Shown one piece after another: positions 7,993-17,651 of a stretch of 64,000 nt of DNA. Source of the stretch: Streptomyces tuirus (GTDB taxonomy: Bacteria > Actinomycetota > Actinomycetes > Streptomycetales > Streptomycetaceae); NCBI RefSeq assembly GCF_014701095.1, contig NZ_AP023439.1, positions 1,538,001-1,602,000 on the forward strand, written 5' to 3'. The stretch's first letter is position 1, and every line of letters starts with the position of its first letter. Position numbers and translations under genes: made by a program. The notes under the pieces are model-generated. The model saw only the letters and a program-made list of their open reading frames with translations, made no database searches and had not been told where the DNA came from.

Positions 7993-10209
7993 ATGCGCCC
8001 CCGCATCGCCCGCACGCTCCTGCTCCCCTTCCTCGCCCTGACCGGCCTCCTGCTGACCCTCCTCAGCGCGCCGCCCAGCACCGCAGACCCCGGAGCCCCA
8101 CCCGTGAAGCACAGCACGTACGCCGGCTATCTCTTCGCCTACTTCACCGGTGAGGGCACCGCCGACGGCGAGCAGATCCGCTACGCCCTCAGCCGCGGCA
8201 ACGACCCGCTGCACTGGCGTGAGCTGAACGCGGGCAAGCCGGTGCTGACGTCCACGACCGGCGAGAAGGGCCTGCGCGACCCGTTCGTCATCCGCTCCCC
8301 CGAGGGCGACAAGTTCTACCTGATCGCCACCGACCTGCGGATGTACAAGAATTCCAGCGGCAGCTGGGACCAGGTCCAGCGGCACGGCAGCAAGTCGATC
8401 ATGGTCTGGGAGTCCACCGACCTGGTCCACTGGACCGACCAGCGCCTGGTGAGGGTCTCCCCGGACAGCGCGGGCAACACCTGGGCCCCGGAGGCCTACT
8501 GGGACGACGAGCTCGACGCGTACGTCGTCTTCTGGGCGTCGAAGCTGTACGCCGACGACGACCCGGACCACAAGGGCGACACGTACAACAAGATGCTGTA
8601 CGCGACCACGAAGGACTTCCGCACCTTCAGCGAGCCGAAGGTCTGGAACGACCCGGGCTACTCGGTGATCGACTCCACGGTCGTGAAGTACAGGGACGAG
8701 TACTACCGCTACACCAAGGACGAGCGGGACCCCGGCTCCTCCAGCCCGTGCTCGAAGTTCATCACCGGCGAGAAGTCGGCCTCCCTTACGTCCACCACGT
8801 ACGACTTCGTGGCCGACTGCATCGGCAAGGGCGCGATGGACCGCGGCGAGGGGCCGACGGTGTTCAAGTCGAACACCGAGAAGAAGTGGTACCTGTTCAT
8901 CGACGAGTACGGTGGCCGCGGCTACGTCCCCTTCGAGACCACCGACCTCGCCTCGGGCAAGTGGACCCCGTCGACGAACTACCAGCTCCCGGCGAGCCCC
9001 CGGCACGGCACTGTGCTCCCGGTGACGCAGCGGGAGTACGACCGCCTGCTGGCCGCCTACCCGAGCACCTCCACCTCGGTGGTGGACGCGACGGCCAAAC
9101 ACCAGAAGGGCTACGCGATCGTCACGGACAGCGCCTCGAAGGTCGTGCTGCCGATGGAGCCCAAGGCCGGTCTGCGCGACCTCGCGCCGGAGCTCTGGGT
9201 CGGTGAGGGCGCGAAGCTCAGCCCGAAGTCCGGCACCCGCCGCGACTTCCGCACGCCGCAGAAGTACACCGTGACGGCCGCCGACGGCACCGAACGCACC
9301 TGGACGGTCGAAGCGGTCCGCACCCGCAGTCCGATCCTGCCGGGCCTGAACGCCGACCCCGACGTGCACTACCTGAACGGCCGGTACTGGATCTACCCGA
9401 CCACGGACGGCTTCCAGGGCTGGAGCGGCACCACGTTCAAGGCGTACTCGTCGAAGGACCTGGTGAACTGGAGGGACCACGGCGTCATCCTCGACCTGGG
9501 GCCGGACGTGAGCTGGGCCGACAAGAACGCCTGGGCACCCGCGATCGCCGAGCGGAACGGCACGTACTACTTCTACTTCTGCGCCGAGCAGCAGATCGGC
9601 GTGGCGGTCGCCGACTCCCCCGCCGGCCCGTTCAAGGACGCGCTCGGCAAGCCGCTGGTGGCCAAGGGCGGTTCGCTCAAGGGACAGATGATCGACCCTG
9701 CGGTCTTCACGGACGACGACGGCCAGGCGTACCTGTACTGGGGGAACGGCCACGGGTATGTGGTGCCGCTGAACGACGACATGGTGTCCTTCGACGCGTC
9801 GGAGGTGAAGGACATCACCCCGGACAACTTCCGCGAGGGTTCCTTCGTCATCAAGCGGAAGGGCACGTACTACTTCATGTGGTCGGAGGACGACACCCGC
9901 AGCGAGAACTACCACGTGGCGTACGCGACGGGACCGTCCCCGCTCGGCCCGTGGACCAAGCGCGGGACGGTCCTTCAGAAGCGGCCCGAGTACGGCATCC
10001 TCGCCACCGGCCACCACTCGGTGGTGAACGCCCCCGGCACCGACGACTGGTACATGGTCTACCACCGCTTCGCCCTCAACGGCCCCGGCCTGCCGGGCGG
10101 TGACGGCATGCACCGCGAGACCACCGTCGACCGCATGGAGTTCGCGGCCGACGGCACCATCGAGCCCGTGGTGCCGACGCTGGAGGGGATCAGCCCGGTC
10201 CGGCGGTGA
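7993..10209 (+). CDS. Secreted tandem-domain glycoside hydrolase family 43 protein
   Basis: A 738-residue exported enzyme with a signal peptide (RTLLLPFLALTGLLLTLLSA, cleavage near residue 30). The first five-bladed propeller (about 40-350) has GLRDPFVIRSP and EGPTVFKSN. The second (about 445-735) has the full GH43 triad: Asp455 in NADPD, Asp568 in MIDPAVF and Glu615 in REGSFVIKR. It should release arabinose or xylose from arabinan/arabinoxylan side chains. GGAAG precedes ATG 7993. It converges on the pectinesterase-led end of the pectin cluster, which fits debranching of pectin. The exact linkage specificity is not readable. Confidence 0.88.
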   Translation: MRPRIARTLLLPFLALTGLLLTLLSAPPSTADPGAPPVKHSTYAGYLFAYFTGEGTADGEQIRYALSRGNDPLHWRELNAGKPVLTSTTGEKGLRDPFVIRSPEGDKFYLIATDLRMYKNSSGSWDQVQRHGSKSIMVWESTDLVHWTDQRLVRVSPDSAGNTWAPEAYWDDELDAYVVFWASKLYADDDPDHKGDTYNKMLYATTKDFRTFSEPKVWNDPGYSVIDSTVVKYRDEYYRYTKDERDPGSSSPCSKFITGEKSASLTSTTYDFVADCIGKGAMDRGEGPTVFKSNTEKKWYLFIDEYGGRGYVPFETTDLASGKWTPSTNYQLPASPRHGTVLPVTQREYDRLLAAYPSTSTSVVDATAKHQKGYAIVTDSASKVVLPMEPKAGLRDLAPELWVGEGAKLSPKSGTRRDFRTPQKYTVTAADGTERTWTVEAVRTRSPILPGLNADPDVHYLNGRYWIYPTTDGFQGWSGTTFKAYSSKDLVNWRDHGVILDLGPDVSWADKNAWAPAIAERNGTYYFYFCAEQQIGVAVADSPAGPFKDALGKPLVAKGGSLKGQMIDPAVFTDDDGQAYLYWGNGHGYVVPLNDDMVSFDASEVKDITPDNFREGSFVIKRKGTYYFMWSEDDTRSENYHVAYATGPSPLGPWTKRGTVLQKRPEYGILATGHHSVVNAPGTDDWYMVYHRFALNGPGLPGGDGMHRETTVDRMEFAADGTIEPVVPTLEGISPVRR

Positions 10210-10294
10210 CGCCGCCCGGCCTCGGCCGACGAAGTGGGCATTGCCGTGGACGATCACTGTGTCGCGTGGGTCCCCGGCCGCTCCCCGGAGCGTG

Positions 10295-11404
10295 TCAGCC
10301 CGCCTCCTTCCACGGCTCCCAGTCGCCGAGCCAGGCCCCACGGGTCGCGGACCGGGCCTGCCGCGCGGTGAGCTGGGGCCGGTTGGCGGGGACGGTGACG
10401 ACCGCGCCCGGCCCGGTGTTGCGGTACTCGGCGAAGCGCTGGGCCTGCCACGGGTACGCGTCCGACATGGTGGCGTAGGGCGCGACCGCGTCGATGCCCG
10501 GGCCGAGCCGGGTGTCCCGCACGGTGAGCATGGGGCGGGCGGTGGTGTCGGAGCTGGGCACCCAGGGCCGGGCCAGCTTGTAGGAGCCGTCGGGCGCCTC
10601 GCTGCTGACGCGGCTGCGGGTCACCAGGTAGCCGCGCGGATTGGCACCGGCGGTCGACGGCGCGAAGACGAAGCCGTAGGGGGCGCCGGCCAGGTCGGTC
10701 CGGGACAGGGTCCGGAAGTGGCACTGCTCGAAGACGGCGCTCGCCCGTCCGAAGACGAAGTCGACGTCGCCCTCGGCGTAGCAGTGGGTGAAGTACTGGC
10801 GGGCGAAGGTGCCGAGCGCCATGGAGTCGGCGTACAGGGTGTCCTGGTGGCCGAGGAACCGGCAGTGGTGGAAGGCGGAGCGGTCGCCCTGGACCTTGAG
10901 GGCGACGGCCTGGGTGCCGGTGATGTCGGGGTGGCCGGCGCGCAGCCAGTCGTTGGCGAAGGTGATGAAGCGGGCCGTGAAGCCGTCGGCCTGGACGGTG
11001 GTGGTGGCGGAGCCGGTCGTGCCGTGGGTGCCGCCACCCGGCTTGGGCGTGCCGGCCGCGTTGTCGTACACGACCACGACGTCACGGGGGTCCTCGCTCG
11101 CCCCGATCCAGGTCATCGCGGTGTGGGTGCGGTCCACGGCCACCGTCTCCCGGTAGGTGCCGGGGGCGATGACGAGGGTGTGCCCGGTTCCGTCCGCCGC
11201 GGCCACCGCGTCCCGGACGGTGGTGACGTCACCGGCGCCGCCGGGATGGACGTACAGCGTCCCGGGCGTCAGGCGTGCGGCCGGTGAGCCGTACCGGCCG
11301 AACGGGCGGGGGCGGCCGGCGGCCCGGGCGTGGGCCGGGGACGCGCCGAGCGCGGCGCCCGCTCCGGCGGTCAGCGTCAGGAATCGTCTTCTGGACAGGG
11401 GCAT
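10295..11404 (-). CDS. Secreted pectinesterase (CE8)
   Basis: A 369-residue pectin methylesterase with a Tat-like signal (SRRRFLTLTAGAGAALG). The right-handed beta-helix carries CE8 motifs: VRDAVAAADG and IAPGTYRE at the start, GHQDTLYA and DVDFVFGRA with the two catalytic Asp, and RPW with the transition-state Arg. It demethylates homogalacturonan so that the adjacent pectate lyase can act. It is the last gene of a minus-strand run that includes pectate lyase and a sugar-binding lipoprotein. A GGGGCG-N4-CGCCCC hairpin (11440-11455) sits between it and the lyase, so expression may be partly separated. Confidence 0.9.
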   Translation of the reverse strand: MPLSRRRFLTLTAGAGAALGASPAHARAAGRPRPFGRYGSPAARLTPGTLYVHPGGAGDVTTVRDAVAAADGTGHTLVIAPGTYRETVAVDRTHTAMTWIGASEDPRDVVVVYDNAAGTPKPGGGTHGTTGSATTTVQADGFTARFITFANDWLRAGHPDITGTQAVALKVQGDRSAFHHCRFLGHQDTLYADSMALGTFARQYFTHCYAEGDVDFVFGRASAVFEQCHFRTLSRTDLAGAPYGFVFAPSTAGANPRGYLVTRSRVSSEAPDGSYKLARPWVPSSDTTARPMLTVRDTRLGPGIDAVAPYATMSDAYPWQAQRFAEYRNTGPGAVVTVPANRPQLTARQARSATRGAWLGDWEPWKEAG

Positions 11405-11502
11405 GCGGGTGCTCCTTCGATGTCACTGCGGGAGGAGCCGGGGCGGGCGCGCCCCCGGGGTGGGGGTGGGGTGCGGTCCGCCCCGGCCGGTGTCCGGGAG
11501 CG

Positions 11503-12813
11503 TCAGCGGATGCGGCCCGCGCCGGCCTGCCGGTCGACGATCTGCGGCACGGCCCTCGGCGAGTCGACCTTTGTGCGCAGGGCCGGCTTCCAGCCCGCGC
11601 CGGACTGCAGAATCTCGCCGGGGATCTCGGCGTTGTGCACGGCGATGAGATCGGTCCGCTTGCCGTTGACGTAGTTGTTCCCGGCGGTGAGAGGCGCCTC
11701 GTTCCACTTCTTCAGGGTCTTGCCGGCGCCGACTCCGGCGGACAGCGAGAAGGCGTTGTCCGTGGCGTACAGCTGCGAGGAGGCGCCGATGCCGAACGTG
11801 TAGGCGTACGGCTGGTCCTCGGTGACCACGAAGTGGTTGTTGTAGGCGTCGACCTGGCCGAACCGCACGCGCGGGGCCCGCTCGACGATGCCCTGGAAAC
11901 GGTTGTGGTGCAGGGTGACCTTGAGCTTGCCCGTGTCGTCGGCGCCGGCGCTGTCGCTGTTGCCGATCAGCATGGTCTTGTCGTGGTCCTCGAAGGAGTT
12001 CCAGGACACCGTCACGTGGTTGGCGCCGCGCACGATGTCGAGCAGCCCGTCGTGCTGCTGGTAGACCTTGCCGAAGTAGGTGGGCAGGCTGCTGTCGGGG
12101 TAGCGGCCGTCGGTGAGCGTGTTGTGGTCGATCCACACATGGGTGGAGCCGTGGACCACCACGCCGTCGTACTCGGAGTTCCAGGCGCCGGTCTTGTTGT
12201 CGTCGGTCGGGTCCCACTGCGGGAAGCAGTCGATCGGGGCCTCGAAGGCGAGGTTGCGGACGATGACGTTGTCGACGCCCTTGATCTGCAGGCTGCCGCC
12301 GCGGATGCCGGCGCCCTTGCCCACACCGACGATGGTGGTGTTGGCGGGCACGTTCGCCTTGATGGTCTTGTCCTGCGCCGCGGCCGACGCGGCCCTCAGG
12401 TCCTCCTGCTCGCCGCTGACCGGCTTGTCGTGGCCCCAGACGGCGGGGTCGTAGGCGGCGAGGTACTTCTGCAGGTCGTACCCGGCGGCCGCGAACGCGT
12501 CGCAGCCCTCGGAGACGGCGTCGATCACGCCCTTGACCTTGATGATCTTCGGCGCGGACCCGCCGTCCTCCAGGGCGGCGCGGAACTGCTCCCAGGTGGT
12601 GACGGTGTGGACGTGCGCGGCGTCCGCCCGGGAGCCGCCCGTGGTCCCGGAGCCGTAGGAGGCCCATCCGTCGTTCGCCGCGAGCGTCTGGCGGGTGACG
12701 TCCCGGGGCTGGGCCTGCGCGCCGGTGCCGCTCAGGGACAGCACGAGCGCGGTGCAGCCGACGAGCACGGCCGCTCTCGCAATGGCATGATCATGACACT
12801 TCTGAACGTTCAT
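11503..12813 (-). CDS. Secreted pectate lyase, polysaccharide lyase family 1
   Basis: A 436-residue extracellular lyase. ATG 12813 (MNVQKCHDHAIAR) starts a signal peptide ending near GTGAQAQP; GGAAGAG precedes it. Upstream in-frame codons lie in leader DNA overlapping the previous gene's end and are rejected. PL1 features are VWIDHNTLTDG (calcium-binding Asp region), SWNSFEDHDKTMLIG and RAPRVRFGQVDAYNNHF with the catalytic Arg region. It cleaves demethylated polygalacturonate by beta-elimination outside the cell. It lies between the sugar-binding lipoprotein gene and the pectinesterase, and the start codon falls in a TGAACGTTCA palindrome. Confidence 0.9.
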   Translation of the reverse strand: MNVQKCHDHAIARAAVLVGCTALVLSLSGTGAQAQPRDVTRQTLAANDGWASYGSGTTGGSRADAAHVHTVTTWEQFRAALEDGGSAPKIIKVKGVIDAVSEGCDAFAAAGYDLQKYLAAYDPAVWGHDKPVSGEQEDLRAASAAAQDKTIKANVPANTTIVGVGKGAGIRGGSLQIKGVDNVIVRNLAFEAPIDCFPQWDPTDDNKTGAWNSEYDGVVVHGSTHVWIDHNTLTDGRYPDSSLPTYFGKVYQQHDGLLDIVRGANHVTVSWNSFEDHDKTMLIGNSDSAGADDTGKLKVTLHHNRFQGIVERAPRVRFGQVDAYNNHFVVTEDQPYAYTFGIGASSQLYATDNAFSLSAGVGAGKTLKKWNEAPLTAGNNYVNGKRTDLIAVHNAEIPGEILQSGAGWKPALRTKVDSPRAVPQIVDRQAGAGRIR

Positions 12814-12932
12814 GGTGCGGCTCTCTTCCTTCTCGGTCAGGGCGCGACAAGCCAGGGCGGCCGGCAGCCTGAACACCACAGGCCGCCCCACGGCGAAACT
12901 CAGCGGGAACTCAGCGGGAACCCAGCAGAAAC

Positions 12933-14297
12933 TCAGCCCTTCTGCTGGTTCCATTCCTCCTGCGCGGCATTCAACTGCCCGGCAACCGTGTCCAGGAATT
13001 CCTTCGCACTCATCTTCCCGAGCAGCACCTTCTGGAAGTTCGGCTCATTGTCGGCCTTGGAGATCGTGTTCCAGTCCGGCAGGTAGTACGGCAGCTGCAC
13101 GATCGTCGTCGACCCGTCCGACAACGCGTCAGCGGCCAGCTTCGTCGGCTCGGCCTTCGAGATCCACGAGTCCTTCGCCGCGTCCGTGTTCGACGGCACC
13201 TGCCCCGCCGTCTCGTTGAACTTCGAGTTCTCCGCCTTTGACGTGGCGAACTCGATGAACTTCCAGGCCGCGTCCTTGTTCTTGCCGCTCTTGAACAGCC
13301 CCAGCCCGTCGACGGGGTTGGACACCTGAACCCGCTTGCCGCCGGCACCGATCGGCTGCGGAATGCCCCGGAACTTCTCGACCCCCAGCGCCTTCACATG
13401 GTCCTGGTAGGACCCCAGGTTGTGATTCAGCATCCCGATCGTGCCGGAGTCCCACTGCGCGACCATCTTCGTGAAGTCGTTGTTGAGGTCGGCGGCCGGG
13501 GTGACCTTCTTGTACAGCGCCGCGTACTTCTCCAGCGCCGCCACGTTCCTGGGGTCGTTGACCGTGGTCTTCTCACCACTGGAATCCCAGAACGACGTGA
13601 TGCCGGACTGCCCGTACATGGCGTCCAGCGCCTGCGCGATGGAACCCGCACCACCGCGAATGGTGTAACCGAACTCGTTCTCGCCCGAGTTCGTCAGCTT
13701 CTCGGCGGCCTCGAAGAACCGCTCCCAGGTCGTCGGCTCCTCGAGCCCCGCCTTCTTGAACAGATCGGTGCGGTAGTACAGCACACCGTTGTTCGCGGAG
13801 GTCGGGATCGAGTACAGCTTGTCGTCCCCGCCGCCGGCGGCCTTCAGCGACTCGACCATGTCCTTGTTGAGCTTGCCACTCAGCGACGACGAGCCGAGCC
13901 GCTCGTCGAGCGGCTCCAGCGCGCCCTGCGCGGCGAACCCGGCGAGCATCGCCGCGCCCACGCCGCCGACGTCCGGCAGGCCGCCGCCCTGGAGGGCGGT
14001 GTCGACCTTGGACTGGTACTCGGTCGAGGCGATCCCGACGTACTCGACCTCGATGTCGGGGTTCGCCTTCTCGAAGTCGGCGATGATCTCCTTCCAGATC
14101 TCGGTGCGGACACCGCCGTTGTTGTCCCAGAAGACGATCTTGCCCTTGCCGCTTCCGTCGGCGCCCTTGTCGCCGCCCGCCCCGCTGCCGTCGTCGCCAC
14201 AGGCGGTCGCGGTCAGCGCGAGGACGGCCCCCAGGGCGACGGCGGCCGAGGTGCGGCGGCGCCCGCCTCTGCTGCCGGTGTGATTGCTGATCTTCAT
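12933..14297 (-). CDS. Sugar ABC transporter substrate-binding lipoprotein
   Basis: A 454-residue extracellular solute-binding protein (family 1). The signal peptide ends in LALTATACGD, a lipobox placing Cys at about residue 33. It is followed by a Gly-rich linker and GKIVFWDNNGG, then the typical SBP1 fold with NNGVLYYRTDLFKKAGL and a C-terminal FLDTVAGQLNAAQEEW. It belongs with the two permeases at 15.8-17.6 kb, separated by a Gfo/Idh gene and a pseudogene. Context suggests the ligand is an oligogalacturonide or pectin-derived sugar. No ATPase is encoded nearby, so a shared ATPase such as MsiK probably energises import. Confidence 0.9.
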   Translation of the reverse strand: MKISNHTGSRGGRRRTSAAVALGAVLALTATACGDDGSGAGGDKGADGSGKGKIVFWDNNGGVRTEIWKEIIADFEKANPDIEVEYVGIASTEYQSKVDTALQGGGLPDVGGVGAAMLAGFAAQGALEPLDERLGSSSLSGKLNKDMVESLKAAGGGDDKLYSIPTSANNGVLYYRTDLFKKAGLEEPTTWERFFEAAEKLTNSGENEFGYTIRGGAGSIAQALDAMYGQSGITSFWDSSGEKTTVNDPRNVAALEKYAALYKKVTPAADLNNDFTKMVAQWDSGTIGMLNHNLGSYQDHVKALGVEKFRGIPQPIGAGGKRVQVSNPVDGLGLFKSGKNKDAAWKFIEFATSKAENSKFNETAGQVPSNTDAAKDSWISKAEPTKLAADALSDGSTTIVQLPYYLPDWNTISKADNEPNFQKVLLGKMSAKEFLDTVAGQLNAAQEEWNQQKG

Positions 14298-14375
14298 GGG
14301 TCGGCTCTCTTCTTTTGGATCCAGCGGAACTCGAGGGTGTGGAGGTGGGGCAGCGGTGAGCGTGCGCCCCTCCGT

Positions 14376-14555
14376 CGGTGCCCGGCGCGAGGGCGATGGT
14401 CAGCCGGGTGTCGTTGCCGTCGGGGACGGCGTCCACGGCGGCCCGCACGGTCGGGTGGCCGGCCCTGCCCGGTCTTGACACAGCTCGGGCCGGGTGACGT
14501 ACCGGCCGACCGGCCGGACCGCGACGCGCAGGACGGCGGTGTCGTTGCCGGTCAT
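14376..14555 (-). pseudogene. Remnant of a pectinesterase-like gene
   Basis: An ATG at 14555 overlaps the Gfo/Idh stop (ATGA) and starts MTGNDTAVLRVAVRPVGRY. The family-like reading then continues in a second frame as HPTVRAAVDAVPDGNDTR and IALAPGT, closely resembling the N-terminal VRDAVAAADG...IAPGTYRE of the intact pectinesterase at 10.3-11.4 kb. Nothing of the catalytic region follows. I infer a second, frameshifted and truncated pectinesterase that was translationally coupled in the operon. The open frame itself ends at 14400 after 51 residues. Confidence 0.6.
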
Positions 14556-15751
14556 CGCGTGCTCACCTCGTTCGGCAGGTGCTCCGCGGCCAGGGCCCAG
14601 GGGGCGCCGAGCTCGGAGTAGAGGGAGAGGGTGTCGGCGGCGGCCGCGACGAGCCCGTCGATGCCGGGCACCACCCGGCGGTTCTCGCCGGGGACGCGGT
14701 GCCAGGCGCTCTCCGGCAGCGGCGCCGGGTCGGGAGCGGTACGGATGGCCTCCACGACCTTCATGAAGGCGCCGGTCGCGTCCGGCGGGACCAGCAGGGC
14801 CGCGCCGGTGGTGAGGTGCTCGACGAGGTTCTCCAGCAGGTCGGTACGGCCGTACTCGGACTCCTGCGGGCCGTGCCCCGCGCGCTGGAGCAGCACGCGG
14901 TCCTGCTTGTACCAGAAGGTGATGCGGCCGCTGCTGCCGTGCACCAGCACATACGGCTCGTCGGCCCGCTCGGCGCACAGCGTCGCGGCGACGGTGACCG
15001 GATGGCCCTGGGCGGTGGTGATCCGCACGCAGGAGGTGTCGTCGGACTGGATGGCGTTGGCGCGCAGCAGTTCGGTCTCGATGGTGAGCACGTCCTCGGC
15101 GCGGGCGCTGCCGCCGAGGGCGAGGGCGGTGGCGACGGCGTGCGCGAGGGGGTTGGTCAATGCGCCGTCGACGACGTCGACGCCGTTCATCCGCCGCTTG
15201 CCCGCCCAGGGGGCCCGGCGGAAGTAGTCCTCGTCGCGCACCCAGGCGCCGGCCCCGCCGAGCCCGGCCGGCGTGCCGATCGCGCCCTCGGCGATCAGCG
15301 CGCGGACGGCGGGCAGGGCGTGCGAGCCCAGCGACTGGAAGCCGATCTGGCAGACGACCCCGGCCGCGGCGACCCCGTCGGCCATCCGGCGGAACTCCGC
15401 GAAGGACGGGGCGGGCGGCTTCTCCAGGAGGAGATGCACGCCCCGCCCGGCCGCCGTGAGGGCGAGGTCGGTGTGGGTGGGGATCGGGGTGCAGATGACG
15501 GCGATCCGGGCGCCGGTGGAGTCCAGCAGGGCCCCGAAGTCGGCGGACTGCTCGGGGGCACCAAGGTCGCCGAGCTCCTCCTCGGTGAGCGGGCTCAGCT
15601 CGCAGACGCCCACCAGCCGTACGACGCCCCGCTGTTGCAGGCGGCGGATGTTCTCGACGTGCCAGCGGCCGTGTCCGCGGGCACCGGCGAGGACGACGGG
15701 CACGGGGATGCTCAGGGGTGCGCTCATGGAGTCGATCATGCGGCTGGTCAC
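14552..15751 (-). CDS. Gfo/Idh/MocA family oxidoreductase
   Basis: A 399-residue NAD(P)-dependent sugar oxidoreductase. The Rossmann start is VVLAGARGHGRWHVENI. The family motif EKPPAPSFAEF follows VICTPIPTHTDLAL (about residues 85-125). GTG 15751 is chosen for the strong GGAGGGAGG about 6 bases upstream; an ATG nine residues in is also possible. It sits between the ABC permeases and the binding protein and so probably acts on the imported sugar or its lactone. The substrate is not deducible. ATGA coupling links it to the pectinesterase remnant. Confidence 0.85.
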   Translation of the reverse strand: MTSRMIDSMSAPLSIPVPVVLAGARGHGRWHVENIRRLQQRGVVRLVGVCELSPLTEEELGDLGAPEQSADFGALLDSTGARIAVICTPIPTHTDLALTAAGRGVHLLLEKPPAPSFAEFRRMADGVAAAGVVCQIGFQSLGSHALPAVRALIAEGAIGTPAGLGGAGAWVRDEDYFRRAPWAGKRRMNGVDVVDGALTNPLAHAVATALALGGSARAEDVLTIETELLRANAIQSDDTSCVRITTAQGHPVTVAATLCAERADEPYVLVHGSSGRITFWYKQDRVLLQRAGHGPQESEYGRTDLLENLVEHLTTGAALLVPPDATGAFMKVVEAIRTAPDPAPLPESAWHRVPGENRRVVPGIDGLVAAAADTLSLYSELGAPWALAAEHLPNEVSTR

Positions 15752-15791
15752 GGGGTCCTCCCTCCTGTGGCGGCGGCGGGTCGTTCGACGC

Positions 15792-16688
15792 TCATCCCTT
15801 CACCGCCCCCGCACTGAAGCCCGTGATCAGCCACTTCTGGATGAAGGCGAACACGAGCACGACGGGCACGGCCGCGATGATGCCGCCCGCGGCGAGCGCG
15901 CCCAGGTCGACGCTGTCGGCGCTCATCAGGGAGTTGAGGCCGACGGGGATCGTCTGCTTGTCCTGGTTGTTGAGGAACATCAGGGCGAACAGGAAGTGGT
16001 TCCAGGAGTGGACGAAGGCGAACGAGCCGACGGCGATCAGACCGGGGCGCAGCAGCGGCAGCACCACGATCCGAAAGGCCGTCATGCGGTTGCAGCCGTC
16101 GACCCAGGCCGCCTCCTCCAGCGAGTACGGCACGTTCTTGATGAAGTTGCTGATCAGGATCATCGACAGCGGCAGCTGGAATACCGTCTCGGCGAGGATG
16201 ACACTGCCCAGCGAGTTGATCATCTGGAGCCCGGCGAAGATCTCGAACAGGGGCACCAGCAGCAGCGCGCCCGGCACGAACTGGGAGCACAGCAGAGCCA
16301 GCATGAACCCGCGCTTGATCCTGAAGTCGAACCGGGCGAGGGCGTAGCCGCCGGCCAGCGCGACGAGCGTCGTCATGAGCAGGGTGGCGACGCCGACGAG
16401 GACGCTGTTGGCGAAGTAGGTGCCGAAGCTGCGGTCCGTCCACACCTTCTCGAAGTGGTCGAAGGTGACCGGCCAGGGCACGAGCGAGGTCGAGCCGGCC
16501 GGGCGGAGCGAGAAGAGCAGGATCCAGTAGAAGGGGATGAGGGTGAACAGCAGGTAGATGCCCAGGGGCAGGTAGATCTGCCAGCGGGGGGCCTCGTCCC
16601 AGGCGCGCTCACCCTTGGCGGGGCGCGGCGGTTCGGGGGTGGCGCGCACGGGGGCGGGCGCCGTCTTGGTCGCTTCCTTGACGCTCAC
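15792..16688 (-). CDS. Sugar ABC transporter permease, second subunit
   Basis: A 298-residue MalG-type permease with six predicted membrane segments. The EAA loop for contacting the ATPase is SLEEAAWVDGCNRMTAFRIVVLPLLRPG. GTG 16688 overlaps the stop of the first permease gene (GTGA), so the pair is translationally coupled. It works with the binding lipoprotein at 12.9-14.3 kb. The N-terminal cytoplasmic tail of about 35 residues is Ala/Pro-rich. Confidence 0.92.
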   Translation of the reverse strand: MSVKEATKTAPAPVRATPEPPRPAKGERAWDEAPRWQIYLPLGIYLLFTLIPFYWILLFSLRPAGSTSLVPWPVTFDHFEKVWTDRSFGTYFANSVLVGVATLLMTTLVALAGGYALARFDFRIKRGFMLALLCSQFVPGALLLVPLFEIFAGLQMINSLGSVILAETVFQLPLSMILISNFIKNVPYSLEEAAWVDGCNRMTAFRIVVLPLLRPGLIAVGSFAFVHSWNHFLFALMFLNNQDKQTIPVGLNSLMSADSVDLGALAAGGIIAAVPVVLVFAFIQKWLITGFSAGAVKG

Positions 16689-17620
16689 TTGCTCTCCCCT
16701 CCGAACTTGCTCAGCCGCAGGTAGACCATCGAGCAGAAGAGCAGGATCACGAACGCCACCGTGGTCAGGGCCGACGCGTAGCCGAAGTTGTGGGCGTCGA
16801 CGGATGTGTTGGCGATGTACAGCGGCAGCGTGGTCGTCTCGCCCGCGGGACCGCCGCCGGTCAGCGTGTAGAGCAGGTCGACGTTGTTGAACTCCCACAC
16901 CGCCCGCAGCAGCGTGGACAGGATGATGGCGTCCTTCAGATGCGGCAGCGTGATGTGCCAGAACTGCTTGATGCGGCTCGCGCCGTCGACCTCGGCGGCC
17001 TCGTAGAGGTCCTTCGAGACGGACTGGAGGTCGGCGAGGATGAGGATCGCGAAGAACGGCACCCCGCGCCACAGGTCCGCCACGACCGCCGCCGGGAAGA
17101 CGGTGGAGGTGTCCGACAGCCAGCTCGTGCCGTAGGAGCCGATGCCGATGTCCGCGAGGTAACGGGTGATGCCCGTCTGGGAGTTGTAGAGCAGCACCCA
17201 GATCGCGGAGGTGAGCACGCCGGAGACGGCCCACGGGGAGAAGACCAGGGCGCGTCCCAGGCCCCGGCCTACGAAGGTCTGGTTGACGATGAGGGCCAGC
17301 GCGAGACCGAACAGCAGCTGGAGGCCGACCTCGACGACGACCCACTTGGCGCTGAAGACCAGGGTGTCCCAGAAGACGGGGTCCTCGGTGAAGGCGTGGA
17401 CGAAGTTGTCGAAGCCCGCGTAGCCGTTCCGCCAGGGCTTGGTGGGGTTGTAGTTCTGCAGGCTGTAGTAGAAGACGCTGACGACCGGGTAGGCGATGAA
17501 CCCCAGCATCAGCAGGGCGGCCGGCGCGATCAGCAGGTACGGAAGCCTGCGCGGGGTGGCGGAGGCCCGGCGCCGCCGGGGTGGCGCGGGCGGTTTCGCC
17601 ACGGCTGCGGCTTGGGCCAT
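16685..17620 (-). CDS. Sugar ABC transporter permease, first subunit
   Basis: A 311-residue MalF/UgpA-type permease starting MAQAAAVAKPPAPPRRRR at ATG 17620. Six membrane segments and the EAA loop DLYEAAEVDGASRIKQFWHITLPHL are visible. The upstream gap holds a LacI-type operator-like sequence (17652-17663), suggesting that the transporter genes have their own repressed promoter separate from the ilvD-type gene. The longer open frame running into the ilvD-type gene is an antisense/alternate-frame artefact. Confidence 0.92.
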   Translation of the reverse strand: MAQAAAVAKPPAPPRRRRASATPRRLPYLLIAPAALLMLGFIAYPVVSVFYYSLQNYNPTKPWRNGYAGFDNFVHAFTEDPVFWDTLVFSAKWVVVEVGLQLLFGLALALIVNQTFVGRGLGRALVFSPWAVSGVLTSAIWVLLYNSQTGITRYLADIGIGSYGTSWLSDTSTVFPAAVVADLWRGVPFFAILILADLQSVSKDLYEAAEVDGASRIKQFWHITLPHLKDAIILSTLLRAVWEFNNVDLLYTLTGGGPAGETTTLPLYIANTSVDAHNFGYASALTTVAFVILLFCSMVYLRLSKFGGESK

Positions 17621-17651
17621 GACAGGGTCTCCGATCTCGGTACGGGCGTGC

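Noticed and set aside
12803..12812. TGAACGTTCA palindrome at the pectate lyase start as an operator
   Set aside because: It consists largely of start-codon and coding bases and has no partner copy upstream; chance is sufficient.
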